Source of the DNA: an uncultured bacterium
GTDB taxonomy: Bacteria > Cloacimonadota > Cloacimonadia > Cloacimonadales > Cloacimonadaceae
Assembly (NCBI GenBank): GCA_937960795.1
Contig: CALGPA010000002.1
Location: forward strand, 1-64,000
Reading direction: 5' to 3'
DNA: 64,000 bases
In this document: one piece after another, positions 29,376 through 38,967 of the stretch
How positions within the stretch are numbered: the stretch's first letter is position 1
How the letters are laid out: each line of letters begins with the position of its first letter
Notes under the pieces: generated by a model
Database searches by the model: none
Told to the model about the DNA's origin: nothing
The model's input: only the letters and a program-made list of their open reading frames with translations
Program-made: the position numbers and the translations under genes

Positions 29376-30173
29376 TCATTTCTGAAAGGCAGCTTTGATC
29401 TCATCTGTCTTTGTGATGATCTCTTGTAATTGGACTTTAGAAAAGCCGGAACTGTCATGGCTTCGAATGATGGCTTGTACTTCTTTGGTGAGTTTTTTTG
29501 CCTCTTGGAAGGCTTCTTGATCCACTATATGGGGAGTTGAGATCTCCTCAAGATTGCTCACCAAGCTGTTGAAAGTACCCTTTTGGGCGAGAACCCTGGA
29601 GCGATCCGCATTGTAGTCTTCATGGATCAGCCAGGCAACTCTGTTTGCGGCTTCGATCCATCCGCCAAGAAGCATGAGGGTGTAGTTGTCGAAGTTCTCA
29701 CTTTCCCAAAGCTTGTTCTCTACGTCAGCTTTGTGGAAATCTAAAGCTTTGTCGAGGTTTTCCCAGTCTTCTCTTTCGATCATGGTCTTCATCTCGTCAC
29801 CAAGGCGGTTCACCTCAGATTCAAGCCCTAAGAGACTGGTTAGATTCATCATCTGAGCGGAGATATCACTGAGTTTGCCTTTGTCTCGTCCTTTGGCGGC
29901 AAGCACGGCATCAGCAGTGAGCAATCCCAATGAAAAGGCGTTTCTCACTTCTTCCTGCCTGGTTTGGTAGACAGAGCTTGGAACCGCAGCAGAGATATCT
30001 CTGACTTTGATCTGATCCAAAGCACTGTAGACATCTTTGAAAGAGGGCAGAGGAGCGAAAGTGGTGGAACCCTGTTCTGTCTCCCCACCAGGTGTGTCAG
30101 CAGCTTTTTGTTTGCAAGCAAAAAGCCCCAATATGACGATCATTATCATCCCAATTATTAGTCTTCGGTTCAT
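29376..30173 (-). CDS. Lipoprotein of unknown function
   Basis: A 265-residue lipoprotein. The signal peptide MNRRLIIGMIMIVILGLFAC ends in a lipobox (LFAC, Cys20). The mature part is helical, with conserved-looking FSLGLLTADAVLAAKGRD and LLGGWIEAANRVAWLIHEDYNAD segments. No enzyme motif is seen. It starts 11 bp after the ABC fusion protein and ends at a terminator, so it is its operon partner. It could be a periplasmic or outer-membrane partner of that transporter (inference). Confidence 0.7.
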   Translation of the reverse strand: MNRRLIIGMIMIVILGLFACKQKAADTPGGETEQGSTTFAPLPSFKDVYSALDQIKVRDISAAVPSSVYQTRQEEVRNAFSLGLLTADAVLAAKGRDKGKLSDISAQMMNLTSLLGLESEVNRLGDEMKTMIEREDWENLDKALDFHKADVENKLWESENFDNYTLMLLGGWIEAANRVAWLIHEDYNADRSRVLAQKGTFNSLVSNLEEISTPHIVDQEAFQEAKKLTKEVQAIIRSHDSSGFSKVQLQEIITKTDEIKAAFQK

Positions 30174-30184
30174 GATGTTACTCC

Positions 30185-33100
30185 TTATTCTTTAAAATAG
30201 TATTTCAGCTTTATCCAGGTGATCAAGTTCAGCCCCAAGGCATATAGCAGGATCACCCAGGCGTTAAAATTCCACGTCCGGTATCTGCGGTTGCCTCTGA
30301 GTTTGTAGCTGGACAAAAACTCATTGCGTTCACTGTTTAAGACCCTTCCATCCATCATGCTTACAGCAGAATTCAGATATCTGTTTAGGATCTGGTTTGG
30401 GTCCCATTTTTCGGCTACGGCTGTTTTGGCATAGTAAATCTCACCCCGCAGAGCCTGAAATTCTTCACTAGTGATTGCAGCATTCCTATAATCCCGTAAA
30501 TATGTCAATTCCTTTTTTTCGATCTTGGCCAAGGAACGGTGGAATTTGGTGTTTTTGGCGTAGGCAGTGGTAAGTCCTTCAAAGAGCCATCTTGAAGGGA
30601 TTGTCTGGACGATCTCGGGTATGGGACTGTTTTCGTAGAGCTTTAAGTTTCTATTCATGCGCTCAAATTCTATCACTGCCCCACCAAAGATGATCTGTGG
30701 GATCAAGATCAATGGTAGGAGGTTGATAATCGCCCGGTTTTCTTTAATGAATGATGATATCATGAGCCCCAGAGAATTCCCGATCAGTGAAGCCAAGAAG
30801 AAATAAGCAATGCTGCTGACGCCCATGCCGCGGATGTTTAGGATCTGCGCTGCTACGATGTGGTAAAGTATCGCCTGGATAAGGCCAAAGAACGAAAGGG
30901 TCGTAAGCTTCGAGATCTGATAGCTGCTCATCTTGAGGTTCATCAGTCGTTCTCGCAAGATTATTTTGCGTTCACTTAAGATCTCTTCGATGGAGTTTGA
31001 CATTCCCAGAAAGATAAAGGCGATGATCGAGACAAAGATGTAGATGAAGATGTTGTTGTTCTCATGATATGAGTATCTTGCCGCGGTAGTATGTCGCAGG
31101 ATGAAAGCGATCAGGATGCCTAAAAGCGGAGCTTCGACAAAGGTGATGATATTGTTTGTTTTGTTCCTGATCTTCATGCGGAAACTGCGAGAAACAAAAG
31201 CCCAAAGGCTGACCAAGTAGTTCTTAGGCCCTAGGGCCTTTTTGATTCTCTTGGCTTCAGTAAAGCCCTCAGAAGGCACTTGGCTTTCGCTTTGGATCAT
31301 CTCATAGAGCATCTTTCGCTTGAACTTGTCACGCCAATAATCAGGGCTAAACTTGCGTTTTACTTGAACTTGCTTTTGGATCTGTTCATACACCAAGTGC
31401 CCATTCTTGTCGTACTCAGGATAGGTTATGATGTCGTAGAAATAGTCAGATGTGAGAAGGCGTCGCTTAGTCTCAATCTCGTTTTTCTTGATCTTGATAA
31501 GCTGTAGTTCGTCGTCAAAGTAGCTAAAGCTATCGGTGGGCTTGCCAAAGAACGCGATTCTGCCGCCCATATCCATCATCATCACCTTGTCAAACTTGCG
31601 ATATATGCTGCTATTGGGTTGATGAATGGTTATGATCACGATCTTGCCCTGTTCACAGAGTTTGCCCAAGATGTCAATGATCTCCTCGGCGTCGTTGAAA
31701 GATAGGCCACTCGTCGGTTCATCACAGATGATGATCGTGGGTTCAAAGAGCAGCTCCAGGGCGATGTTTAGGCGTTTTCTCTCTCCACCGGATAGGTTCT
31801 TGGCCTTAAAGTCTCCCACGATCGTGTCGCGGTGGTGAGAGAGCTTCACCTGATGCAGGATGTTTCGCACCTTCTGATCAATCTGAGGTTTTTGCAGCTT
31901 GGGCATTCTCAGGCGTAGTCTGTACCATAGGTTATTATAGACACTAAGATTTGGATAGAGCAGATCATCTTGTGGGACGTATGCCAGATACTCCAGATAG
32001 AAGTTTAGGTTTGCACGGATGTTTTTGCCATCTATAGCTATCTGACCATAGGTGGGGGTGATCTCGCTGGAGAGAACTTTGGTGAGAGTTGATTTTCCGC
32101 AGCCGCTTTGTCCCATGATAGCGACCAACTGACCGGGATTTACCTCAAATGACACTGAATCCAGAGCAAGTTTGCCATCAGGGAAGAAGTGCTTGATATC
32201 CGTCACCGATAGTCTTTTGATCTCAAAAGGCGTTTCGATGAGATCAAAGAAGCTGTTGATGCGATAGTTGCGCTTCTCAATGGTGATGATGTCCGAGTTT
32301 AGGTTTATAACAGAAGGCTCAGTGACTGCTTTGCGATTCACGAAGATGTGATAGCCTTTTTTGGGAGGCATAAGATAGTAGACCCCGGATCGGTACTCAA
32401 TCACAGCGATGGTGTTTTCCGAATCTTCACGGCTGGAGGAGAAGTAGCCCCTTTCTCTTTTGATATACAGTTTCCCCGGGGTGTAGTCGTCTACTCCGAT
32501 ACTGCTGCGGCTTTCAATGAGCATGCCTAGATGAAATGGGGCATATCCTCTGATCTGCAGCTTATCGTCAAAGAACACATCATGCCTGCGCAGATGAGTC
32601 ATCTCTCTTCCGTTGAGAGCCACAGACCCGCTGTTTATGACAAAGCTGAAGCTATTGTTCGTCTTGTGCACGACGAAGTCATAGCTGCTTTTGCGGAAGA
32701 CAATGTCGTCACTTTCATCCCGATAGTGATACATCTTTTGGAGGCATGAATATGAATACTCTCGACCGCCAATAGAAAGATAGGAATCCGGGCTGAGCAT
32801 TATTATCGAATTGTGCTCGGGAATCTGTGCGCTCAGAAGCGCGCTGCTGCTCGAGGGGATGCTTAGGAATAGATGCTTATCGATGGCAAATAGTGCGCAT
32901 TCATAGGGACTTAGACGTTCGCTGCGGAAGGCTATGTCTGCATCAGCACCTGAGCCAAAGACCACGTAATCCGAGAAAACAGAATGTCTAAGATGACTCA
33001 GATGATGCCGACATGGTGCACTCACCTGGCCGCTGCGTTGATGCTCAAAGTGATTGATCAAGCTTAGAAATGCTTCGGAAGATGTATTGAGCTTTTTGCT

Positions 33101-33451
33101 GAGCTCCATGATCTCGGCAATCTCCGAGATAGCGAAGTCACTTTCGGTCTTTGCCATGATCACCAGGGATTGCAAGATCCTGACTTTGTCAAACAGGGAA
33201 AGATATCGATCCAGATATTCAAGCACTTCGTCGATGTCATATGGAGTTTCCATGATCTGTTTTACATAGGCTTCCCAAGATACATCGACTTGAGCAAAAA
33301 GATTGGTCAAAAGCGAATAAAGGATGCCTATCTCATTGGCACTGATCTCATCATCACCCTGAAGCAAGTAAACATATAGCCGCGTGACCATGTCTATGGT
33401 TTTTTTGAGACGTTCCTGACTATCACGGGTAAAGCTCGGCGGTTTTAGCAT
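30185..33451 (-). CDS. TerB-like/FHA-like/ABCG-type ABC transporter fusion
   Basis: A 1,088-residue protein. Residues about 1-130 are a helical TerB-like region (EISANEIGILYSLLTNLF, DKVRILQSLVIMAKTE). About 160-240 and 320-400 look like degenerate FHA-type beta domains. The ABC ATPase at about 420-640 has Walker A GQSGCGKST near 446, the signature NLSGGERKRLNIA and IIICDEPTSGLS. About 760-1088 is an ABC-2/ABCG-type membrane domain ending in a terminal helix. This order (ATPase before membrane domain) is the White/ABCG layout. ATG 33451, preceded by AGGAG, is preferred to the upstream ATG. Substrate unknown; the FHA-like parts suggest control by phosphothreonine signalling. Confidence 0.85.
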   Translation of the reverse strand: MLKPPSFTRDSQERLKKTIDMVTRLYVYLLQGDDEISANEIGILYSLLTNLFAQVDVSWEAYVKQIMETPYDIDEVLEYLDRYLSLFDKVRILQSLVIMAKTESDFAISEIAEIMELSKKLNTSSEAFLSLINHFEHQRSGQVSAPCRHHLSHLRHSVFSDYVVFGSGADADIAFRSERLSPYECALFAIDKHLFLSIPSSSSALLSAQIPEHNSIIMLSPDSYLSIGGREYSYSCLQKMYHYRDESDDIVFRKSSYDFVVHKTNNSFSFVINSGSVALNGREMTHLRRHDVFFDDKLQIRGYAPFHLGMLIESRSSIGVDDYTPGKLYIKRERGYFSSSREDSENTIAVIEYRSGVYYLMPPKKGYHIFVNRKAVTEPSVINLNSDIITIEKRNYRINSFFDLIETPFEIKRLSVTDIKHFFPDGKLALDSVSFEVNPGQLVAIMGQSGCGKSTLTKVLSSEITPTYGQIAIDGKNIRANLNFYLEYLAYVPQDDLLYPNLSVYNNLWYRLRLRMPKLQKPQIDQKVRNILHQVKLSHHRDTIVGDFKAKNLSGGERKRLNIALELLFEPTIIICDEPTSGLSFNDAEEIIDILGKLCEQGKIVIITIHQPNSSIYRKFDKVMMMDMGGRIAFFGKPTDSFSYFDDELQLIKIKKNEIETKRRLLTSDYFYDIITYPEYDKNGHLVYEQIQKQVQVKRKFSPDYWRDKFKRKMLYEMIQSESQVPSEGFTEAKRIKKALGPKNYLVSLWAFVSRSFRMKIRNKTNNIITFVEAPLLGILIAFILRHTTAARYSYHENNNIFIYIFVSIIAFIFLGMSNSIEEILSERKIILRERLMNLKMSSYQISKLTTLSFFGLIQAILYHIVAAQILNIRGMGVSSIAYFFLASLIGNSLGLMISSFIKENRAIINLLPLILIPQIIFGGAVIEFERMNRNLKLYENSPIPEIVQTIPSRWLFEGLTTAYAKNTKFHRSLAKIEKKELTYLRDYRNAAITSEEFQALRGEIYYAKTAVAEKWDPNQILNRYLNSAVSMMDGRVLNSERNEFLSSYKLRGNRRYRTWNFNAWVILLYALGLNLITWIKLKYYFKE

Positions 33452-33614
33452 ATCTCTCCTGCTTGTTTGCATTCGGCATCAAAATCCGGACATCCAATCC
33501 TCTGAAAGTGATGAAGATAGATCCTAACCGCATTTCTTGAAAGCAGCCTGCTATTGTCAAGAAAAAGCTTAGAAAAGCAGATCAATCGATCACTAGAGAA
33601 GCAGGCATGGATTA

Positions 33615-33668
33615 TTAACCAATTCTTAACTCAAGCCTTATAAAATCCTAACAATCCTCAAGTATAAC
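33615..33668 (+). promoter_or_regulatory. Pho-box promoter of the porin-pst-phoU operon
   Basis: Four hexamers TTAACC (33615), TTAACT (33626), CTTATA (33637) and CTAACA (33648) recur at exactly 11-bp intervals, the spacing of PhoB/PhoP binding direct repeats (the Bacillus PhoP box is TTAACA-like with 5-bp spacers). The last hexamer ends 9 bp before TATAAC (33663-33668), a good -10, so the array takes the place of a -35 as in activated Pho promoters. The phoB/phoR genes are 6-8 kb away. Confidence 0.8.
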
Positions 33669-33712
33669 CTTAGCAGAGATGAATCTCAGACACGAAAATA
33701 AAGGAGAACCAG

Positions 33713-34831
33713 ATGATAAGACGCATGTACCCGATCATCACACTTTGTCTCATAATGACGATACCCGCAATAGCAGGAGCTATTCAAAGCAGCATTGGCG
33801 GTGAGATGTGGTCAAGATGGACACTGCAGACCGGCACTTCAGCTGCAGATAGCAGCACTGTAATCAAACAAAACTCCATGGCCTTAGAAAGAGGTTACTT
33901 GGATTTTCGCACTAAGTTCAACCCAAATACTGACGCACGTTTTACGATTGATTTGTTTTCGACAGACAGCCAAAAGGATGGAGCGGGACTCAAGCTCAAA
34001 TATGGGTTTGTGGACTTCAAGAATATCCTCCCGATCTCCCATGCAAATCTGACTGTAGGGCTGCAAAAAGTATATTTTGGATCCATCTATGACTGGGACT
34101 ATAGTCTCATCGGGAAAGCTCCGGTAGATGAACACAAGCTCGCCAGCAGTGCGGATTACGGAGTCTCAATCAACGGTAAACTCTCTTCCGGAAAAGGCGA
34201 ATATGCTTTAGCTATCTACAATGGAGAAGGCTACAAGAATTATGGAGCCAATCTAAAAGAAAACACCCGTTTCGAATATTTGGCAAATCTCAGATACAAG
34301 CCCATCTCGCAAGTTACTTTGGGCGGTTCATTTATGACCAACAGCATCGGACGAGAACGCGATCTGACGGCTGATCAACCGGTAAACACATATCAAGAGC
34401 AGATCCTCATGGACTTCCTGATGCGTCTGGACATCGCTCCGGTAAACATCACTTTCGAATATCTTCACAAAGACGCCAAGTATCCAAACATAGCTGATGG
34501 CACAGCTGATTACACTGCATCTGGGATCAGCATCATTCCGATAGTGAGCCTTAAGGACATCACCTCAAAGGACATCCAGCTGGTGGGACGTTATGATCGT
34601 TGGGATCAGACAGATGACGCTGCAAACAAACATCTGCTAAACCTTTTTACAGCAGGGATCAACTACAATTTCATGCATGACGAAAAATCTAAGCCCGCCA
34701 TGCAAGCACAGCTAAACATCAGCCACAAGAGCTATGATCCGGACAAGTCACTAGCTACATATCAAAACAATCTAAAAGACAGCACGACCGTCATGGCTCA
34801 GCTCAAATGGCGATTTTCCCATAAGATCTAA
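33713..34831 (+). CDS. Outer-membrane beta-barrel porin, probably phosphate-induced
   Basis: A 372-residue exported protein. The signal peptide runs to about residue 22 (MTIPAIAGA). The mature chain is a run of alternating amphipathic strands (ERGYLDFRTKF, RFTIDLFSTD, LTVGLQKVYFGS, LGGSFMTNS, QLVGRYDRWDQ) ending AQLKWRFSHKI, as in an outer-membrane barrel. It is the first gene behind the Pho box and 11 bp before pstS, so it is likely a phosphate-starvation porin in the manner of PhoE/OprP, but family identity is not certain. AAGGAG precedes the start. Confidence 0.75.
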   Translation: MIRRMYPIITLCLIMTIPAIAGAIQSSIGGEMWSRWTLQTGTSAADSSTVIKQNSMALERGYLDFRTKFNPNTDARFTIDLFSTDSQKDGAGLKLKYGFVDFKNILPISHANLTVGLQKVYFGSIYDWDYSLIGKAPVDEHKLASSADYGVSINGKLSSGKGEYALAIYNGEGYKNYGANLKENTRFEYLANLRYKPISQVTLGGSFMTNSIGRERDLTADQPVNTYQEQILMDFLMRLDIAPVNITFEYLHKDAKYPNIADGTADYTASGISIIPIVSLKDITSKDIQLVGRYDRWDQTDDAANKHLLNLFTAGINYNFMHDEKSKPAMQAQLNISHKSYDPDKSLATYQNNLKDSTTVMAQLKWRFSHKI

Positions 34832-34842
34832 AGGAGAGAACA

Positions 34843-35652
34843 ATGCGTAAATATCTTATCTTGACACTAGCTTTGGCAGCAGCTCTATCACTGGGGCACG
34901 CTCGCACAAATCAAATCACCAGTTCCGGATCCACGACCGTCCTACCCGTCGCTCAGGCAGCTGCGGAAGCCTATATGGATCTGAATCCCTCGATCAACAT
35001 CTCAGTAAGAGGCGGAGGCTCAGGCGTGGGAGTAGCGGCGTTGCAAAATGGCACTGTGCAGATTGCAAATTCTTCCCGACCAATGAAGGCTTCTGAAGCC
35101 GCAGCATGTGAGGCCAAAGGCTTCAAGCCCGCCGCCTATGCCATCGCCAATGATGGAATCGCCATGGTGGTTCACCCCACAAACCCCATCAAAAACCTCA
35201 CCGTGAGCCAGATCCGGGACATCTATACCGGAAAGATCAGTAACTGGAAAGAGCTGGGTGGCAGGGATCTCGCCATCGTAATCATCTCAAGAGATGTTGC
35301 TTCCGGCACCTTTGAAGTCTTCAACGACAAAGCTCTGTCCAATAAGAAGGTAGTCTCTTCAGCTCAGCTATTAGCTTCAAACAACGCCGTAGTGACAGCC
35401 GTGAGCAGCACACCGGGAGGGATTGGCTATGCTGGTTTGGGATACATCACTGATCTGGTGAGAGTAGTCTCTGTAGATGAGATATTTCCAACGATAAGCA
35501 CTATCCAAGATGGGACCTATCCCTTAAGCCGCAAATTGTTCATGTTCACTCGCGGCAAAGCTACAGGAGATGTAGATCGTTTCTTGGCTTGGATCCAATC
35601 TGCAGCCGGTCAAAAGATAGTTGCAGAACAAGGATTTATTCCGATCAGATAA
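34843..35652 (+). CDS. pstS: Phosphate-binding protein PstS
   Basis: A 269-residue periplasmic phosphate receptor of the PstABC importer. The signal peptide MRKYLILTLALAAALSLGHA is followed by the phosphate-binding SGSTTVLPVAQA and GGGSGVGVAAL blocks, then IANSSRPMK, and SRDVASGTFEVF for the second lobe. It is shorter than E. coli PstS, as in many Gram-positive and Cloacimonas-like species. There is no lipobox, so it is a soluble periplasmic protein. Followed by a strong hairpin before pstC. Confidence 0.95.
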   Translation: MRKYLILTLALAAALSLGHARTNQITSSGSTTVLPVAQAAAEAYMDLNPSINISVRGGGSGVGVAALQNGTVQIANSSRPMKASEAAACEAKGFKPAAYAIANDGIAMVVHPTNPIKNLTVSQIRDIYTGKISNWKELGGRDLAIVIISRDVASGTFEVFNDKALSNKKVVSSAQLLASNNAVVTAVSSTPGGIGYAGLGYITDLVRVVSVDEIFPTISTIQDGTYPLSRKLFMFTRGKATGDVDRFLAWIQSAAGQKIVAEQGFIPIR

Positions 35653-35668
35653 TCAAAACCACCGCTCT

Positions 35669-35693
35669 CGGCAAGGAACATCCATCCTTGCCG
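35669..35693 (+). promoter_or_regulatory. Intercistronic hairpin between pstS and pstC
   Basis: CGGCAAGGA (35669-35677) pairs perfectly with TCCTTGCCG (35685-35693), with a 7-nt loop. There is no T run, so it is unlikely to be a strong terminator. It may act as a 3' stabiliser or partial barrier giving more PstS than permease, a known arrangement in pst and other ABC importer operons. Confidence 0.65.
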
Positions 35694-35721
35694 GGATCGG
35701 GCTTAAAAGGAAAGCATTAAT

Positions 35722-36588
35722 ATGCAAATAATGGAAAAGACCTTCAAAGCCACCAGCTATATTGCGGCTTTCATCTGCATCATAGCCGTGTTTGGCATCA
35801 TCATCAGCATCTTCATGGAAGGACTTCCACTCTTTAGGGTAGTGAGCATCAAAGAATTCATCTTCGGTGATGCCTGGTATCCCACCCATCACGATGCCGC
35901 ACAATTTGGGATCAGAAATCTCATCATCGGCTCTTTCTTAGCTACCTTGGGTGCCATCGTCATTTCTGTGCCGTTGGGCTTGGGATCAGCCATTTTCATC
36001 TCAGAGCTTGCAAGCTCGAGCTACAAAGACTTTGCCAAGCCGGTGATTGAGCTTCTGGCAGCGATTCCGAGTGTGGTCTATGGTCTCTTTGGAATGGCGA
36101 TTGTAGCTCCATACATCAGAGAAATCTTTGATTTGTCCACGGGACTCAATCTCTTCACGACATCCATCATTTTGGGTCTGATGGTTGTCCCGATCATCGC
36201 CAGTATGAGCGAAGATGCTTTGTCCAATGTTCCCAAAAACCTCAAAGAAGCTTCATTAGCTCTGGGGGCCACAAAGTGGCAAACCATCGTCAGAGTAGTC
36301 GTTCCCACAGCCAAAAGAGGGATCAATGGATCGATTCTGCATGGCTTTGGAAGGGCAATCGGAGAAACCATGGTAGTCTTAATGGTGGCAGGAGGATCAG
36401 CTCAGATTCCGGGATCAATCTTTGAGTCCATCCGCCCTCTTACTTCCACTATAGCCGCGGAGATGGGCGAGACCGTCGTGGGTGATCTTCATTATCGATC
36501 GCTTTTTGCAATCGCGATCGTGCTCTTTGTGATTACCTTCATAGTAAATCTCGCCGCTGAGCTCAGCTTTGCAAAGAGAGGCCGATAG
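35722..36588 (+). CDS. pstC: Phosphate ABC transporter permease PstC
   Basis: A 288-residue inner-membrane permease with about six helices. It has the family block IELLAAIPSVVYGLFGM, and the ATPase-contacting EAA loop EASLALGATKWQTIVRVVVPTA. GLGSAIFISELAS is also typical. AAGGAAAG seven bases before ATG 35722 supports the start. The stop overlaps the pstA GTG start by one base. It pairs with PstA to form the membrane channel. Confidence 0.95.
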   Translation: MQIMEKTFKATSYIAAFICIIAVFGIIISIFMEGLPLFRVVSIKEFIFGDAWYPTHHDAAQFGIRNLIIGSFLATLGAIVISVPLGLGSAIFISELASSSYKDFAKPVIELLAAIPSVVYGLFGMAIVAPYIREIFDLSTGLNLFTTSIILGLMVVPIIASMSEDALSNVPKNLKEASLALGATKWQTIVRVVVPTAKRGINGSILHGFGRAIGETMVVLMVAGGSAQIPGSIFESIRPLTSTIAAEMGETVVGDLHYRSLFAIAIVLFVITFIVNLAAELSFAKRGR

Positions 36589-37442
36589 TGAAGTTTCCCA
36601 GAATCTGTGATATTTTGGGCAAGAGCTTGGTGACAATGATGTTTGTCCTCACTCTAAGCGCGCTTGCTATCTTTTTGATCGCCGTCCTCAGTCGGGGACT
36701 GGGCATGATCTCATGGACGTTTTTGACAGATGTCCCACGAAATGGCATGACCGAAGGCGGAATCTTCCCGGCGCTGGTCGGCACGTTTTGGCTGACCATC
36801 CTTTCTGTAGCAATTGCCCTGCCTCTGGGCATCTTTTGTGCGATCTACCTATATGCTTATGGCAAGCCTTTGTGGTTTGTCAGCATCGTAAAACTCGCTA
36901 TCAACACTTTGGTCGGGATTCCATCAATCATATACGGACTCTTTGGCATGGCAGTGTTTGTAAACATCATGTCGCTTGATGTATCTTTAATATCCGGAGC
37001 GCTCACTTTGGCGATCCTAGCTCTTCCTCTGATCATCATTGCCTCAGAAGAAGCCATGCAGGCCGTTCCAAAAGACTTTTGTGATGCGTCCTATGCCTTG
37101 GGAGCTGCCCAAGGAAAGACGATCACCCGTATAGTGCTTCCGACTGCTCTACCGAACATCCTCACCGGAGCCATCATCAGCATTGGCAGAGTGGCAGGGG
37201 AGACCGCTCCCATCATGTTTACTGCTGCCACCTTCTATTCCCGCAGACTCCCGCAATCTTTAAGTCACGAAGTAATGGCTTTGCCATACCATATCTTTGC
37301 ATTGATGACGGAAGGCTCAAACTCTGCCAAACAAACCCCGATTGCTTATGGCACGGCATCCGTGCTGCTACTTTTGGTATTGGGGATATCCTCGATTGCC
37401 ATCATAATACGCTATCATCTTAGGAGAAAAAAACAATGGTAA
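36588..37442 (+). CDS. pstA: Phosphate ABC transporter permease PstA
   Basis: A 284-residue permease starting at GTG. It has six helices, [15 protein letters not shown], and the EAA loop [22 protein letters not shown] followed by [14 protein letters not shown], the PstA signature. PstA and PstC share the SIxYGLFGM block, reflecting their common origin. The stop codon overlaps the pstB start by 7 nt. Confidence 0.95.
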   Translation: MKFPRICDILGKSLVTMMFVLTLSALAIFLIAVLSRGLGMISWTFLTDVPRNGMTEGGIFPALVGTFWLTILSVAIALPLGIFCAIYLYAYGKPLWFVSIVKLAINTLVGIPSIIYGLFGMAVFVNIMSLDVSLISGALTLAILALPLIIIASEEAMQAVPKDFCDASYALGAAQGKTITRIVLPTALPNILTGAIISIGRVAGETAPIMFTAATFYSRRLPQSLSHEVMALPYHIFALMTEGSNSAKQTPIAYGTASVLLLLVLGISSIAIIIRYHLRRKKQW

Positions 37443-38194
37443 AAAGCCATATATCCACCAAAGACTTGAATCTCTGGTTTGCCGAAAACCACGTATTGCA
37501 CGATATAAATATGGATCTCTACGAAAACAAGATAACCGCCATGATCGGCCCCTCAGGATGCGGCAAATCAAGTCTGCTTCGCTGTTTCAACCGGATGAAT
37601 GACCTCATCCCAAAATCCAAAATCAAAGGAAGCATAATCCTTGATGATCTTGATATATATCATCCGCAGATCCCTGTGACACAGATACGCACAAAGGTGG
37701 GGATGGTCTTTCAAAAACCCAATCCTTTTCCCAAGAGTATCTTCAACAACGTTGCCTATGGACTCAAGATTCAAGGAAAATTTCGCAAGAGCGAGATCCG
37801 CGACAGGGTCGAAAAAAGCCTCATGGACGCGTGGCTTTGGGATGAGGTCAAGGACAGACTCCATTCTTCGGCAATGTCTTTGTCGGGGGGGCAGCAGCAG
37901 CGCTTATGCATTGCCAGAGCTTTGGCAAATAGTCCCAGAATATTGCTTTTGGATGAGCCCACATCTGCTCTGGATCCCCAATCAACTGCCAAGATCGAAG
38001 AGCTCTGCCTGGATCTTAAGGATAAAGTCACCATCCTCATTGTAACCCACAATATCGCTCAAGCCGGAAGAATCTCGGATTATACCGCCTTCATGTATCT
38101 AGGAGACATGGTGGAGTTTGACGAAAGCTCAAAAGTCTTTACCGTTCCAAAAGATAAACGCACTGAAGCATATCTCACCGGCGTTTTTGGATAG
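37436..38194 (+). CDS. pstB: Phosphate ABC transporter ATPase PstB
   Basis: A 252-residue ATPase, the normal PstB length. Walker A GPSGCGKS is at residues 38-45, followed by [10 protein letters not shown] (the PstB-specific block after Walker A), signature SLSGGQQQR, Walker [12 protein letters not shown] and switch His in [18 protein letters not shown] is the PstB Q-loop region. It energises phosphate import. Confidence 0.97.
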   Translation: MVKSHISTKDLNLWFAENHVLHDINMDLYENKITAMIGPSGCGKSSLLRCFNRMNDLIPKSKIKGSIILDDLDIYHPQIPVTQIRTKVGMVFQKPNPFPKSIFNNVAYGLKIQGKFRKSEIRDRVEKSLMDAWLWDEVKDRLHSSAMSLSGGQQQRLCIARALANSPRILLLDEPTSALDPQSTAKIEELCLDLKDKVTILIVTHNIAQAGRISDYTAFMYLGDMVEFDESSKVFTVPKDKRTEAYLTGVFG

Positions 38195-38213
38195 ATCTAA
38201 ATAGGAGAAAAAC

Positions 38214-38897
38214 ATGCTAAGTAATAAACTAAATGAACTCAAAAGAATGCTCTTGGACGAAGCGGCATATGTCGAGAAAATGGTGATCATATCAATGAAC
38301 GCTATCCAAAGGGGCTATGAATGCAATCTCGATTCTGTGCTCAGCTATGAAGACAAAGTAAACAAGCTGGAGCTCGAGATTGAGCGCTTTTGCACAAACA
38401 TCATTGCCTTGTATCAACCCGAGGCTATTGATCTGCGCACAGTGTTGATGACCTACAAGATAAACAATGATCTGGAAAGATTGGCGGATCAGGCAGTTAA
38501 CATTGCCGAAAGCGCAAATTCGATCTGCGGTGAACCGATCGGTGACTATCTGCCACAGATTATCTGCATGAAGAAAAAGGCAATCCAGATGTTGCACAAA
38601 AGTATATCAGCCTTCATCGATCGAAACATCGACTTGGCAAGACAAGTATGTCTGGAAGACAATGCTGTTGATGAGCTAAATAGAACCCTTCACAACACCC
38701 TGATCGACTTGATGAAGGACAGGCCGGGATATATCGATAGCTATCTGCATCTTATGCGTATATCCAAGAATCTGGAACGCGTAGCAGATCTTTCTACAAA
38801 CATCGCCGAAAACACCATCTTCCTTGCCTCAGGGAAAGTAGTGAAACACCATATAGACGAAACAGATCCCGAAAATGAGAAAAAGATCATAGGCTGA
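38214..38897 (+). CDS. phoU: Phosphate transport/signalling regulator PhoU
   Basis: A 227-residue all-helical protein made of two three-helix PhoU repeats. It has the characteristic ERLADQAVNIAESA and NLERVADLSTNIAENTIF metal-binding motifs (E/D...D..NIAE), and RTVLMTYKINNDLERL. It links PstB activity to PhoR signalling, keeping the Pho response off when phosphate is plentiful. AGGAG precedes the ATG. Last gene of the pst operon. Confidence 0.95.
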   Translation: MLSNKLNELKRMLLDEAAYVEKMVIISMNAIQRGYECNLDSVLSYEDKVNKLELEIERFCTNIIALYQPEAIDLRTVLMTYKINNDLERLADQAVNIAESANSICGEPIGDYLPQIICMKKKAIQMLHKSISAFIDRNIDLARQVCLEDNAVDELNRTLHNTLIDLMKDRPGYIDSYLHLMRISKNLERVADLSTNIAENTIFLASGKVVKHHIDETDPENEKKIIG

Positions 38898-38929
38898 CAA
38901 TCGAGAATAGCAAAAAAGAGATACAGCAC

Positions 38930-38958
38930 AGCGTATCTACCTGAAAAATAGATACGCT
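38930..38958 (+). terminator. Hairpin downstream of phoU
   Basis: AGCGTATCTA (38930-38939) pairs perfectly with TAGATACGCT (38949-38958), 10 bp with a 9-nt loop. The flank on the plus strand has few Ts, so it is a weak intrinsic terminator at best, but it lies 33 bp after phoU and ends the pst operon. Confidence 0.5.
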
Positions 38959-38967
38959 AGATTCGTT

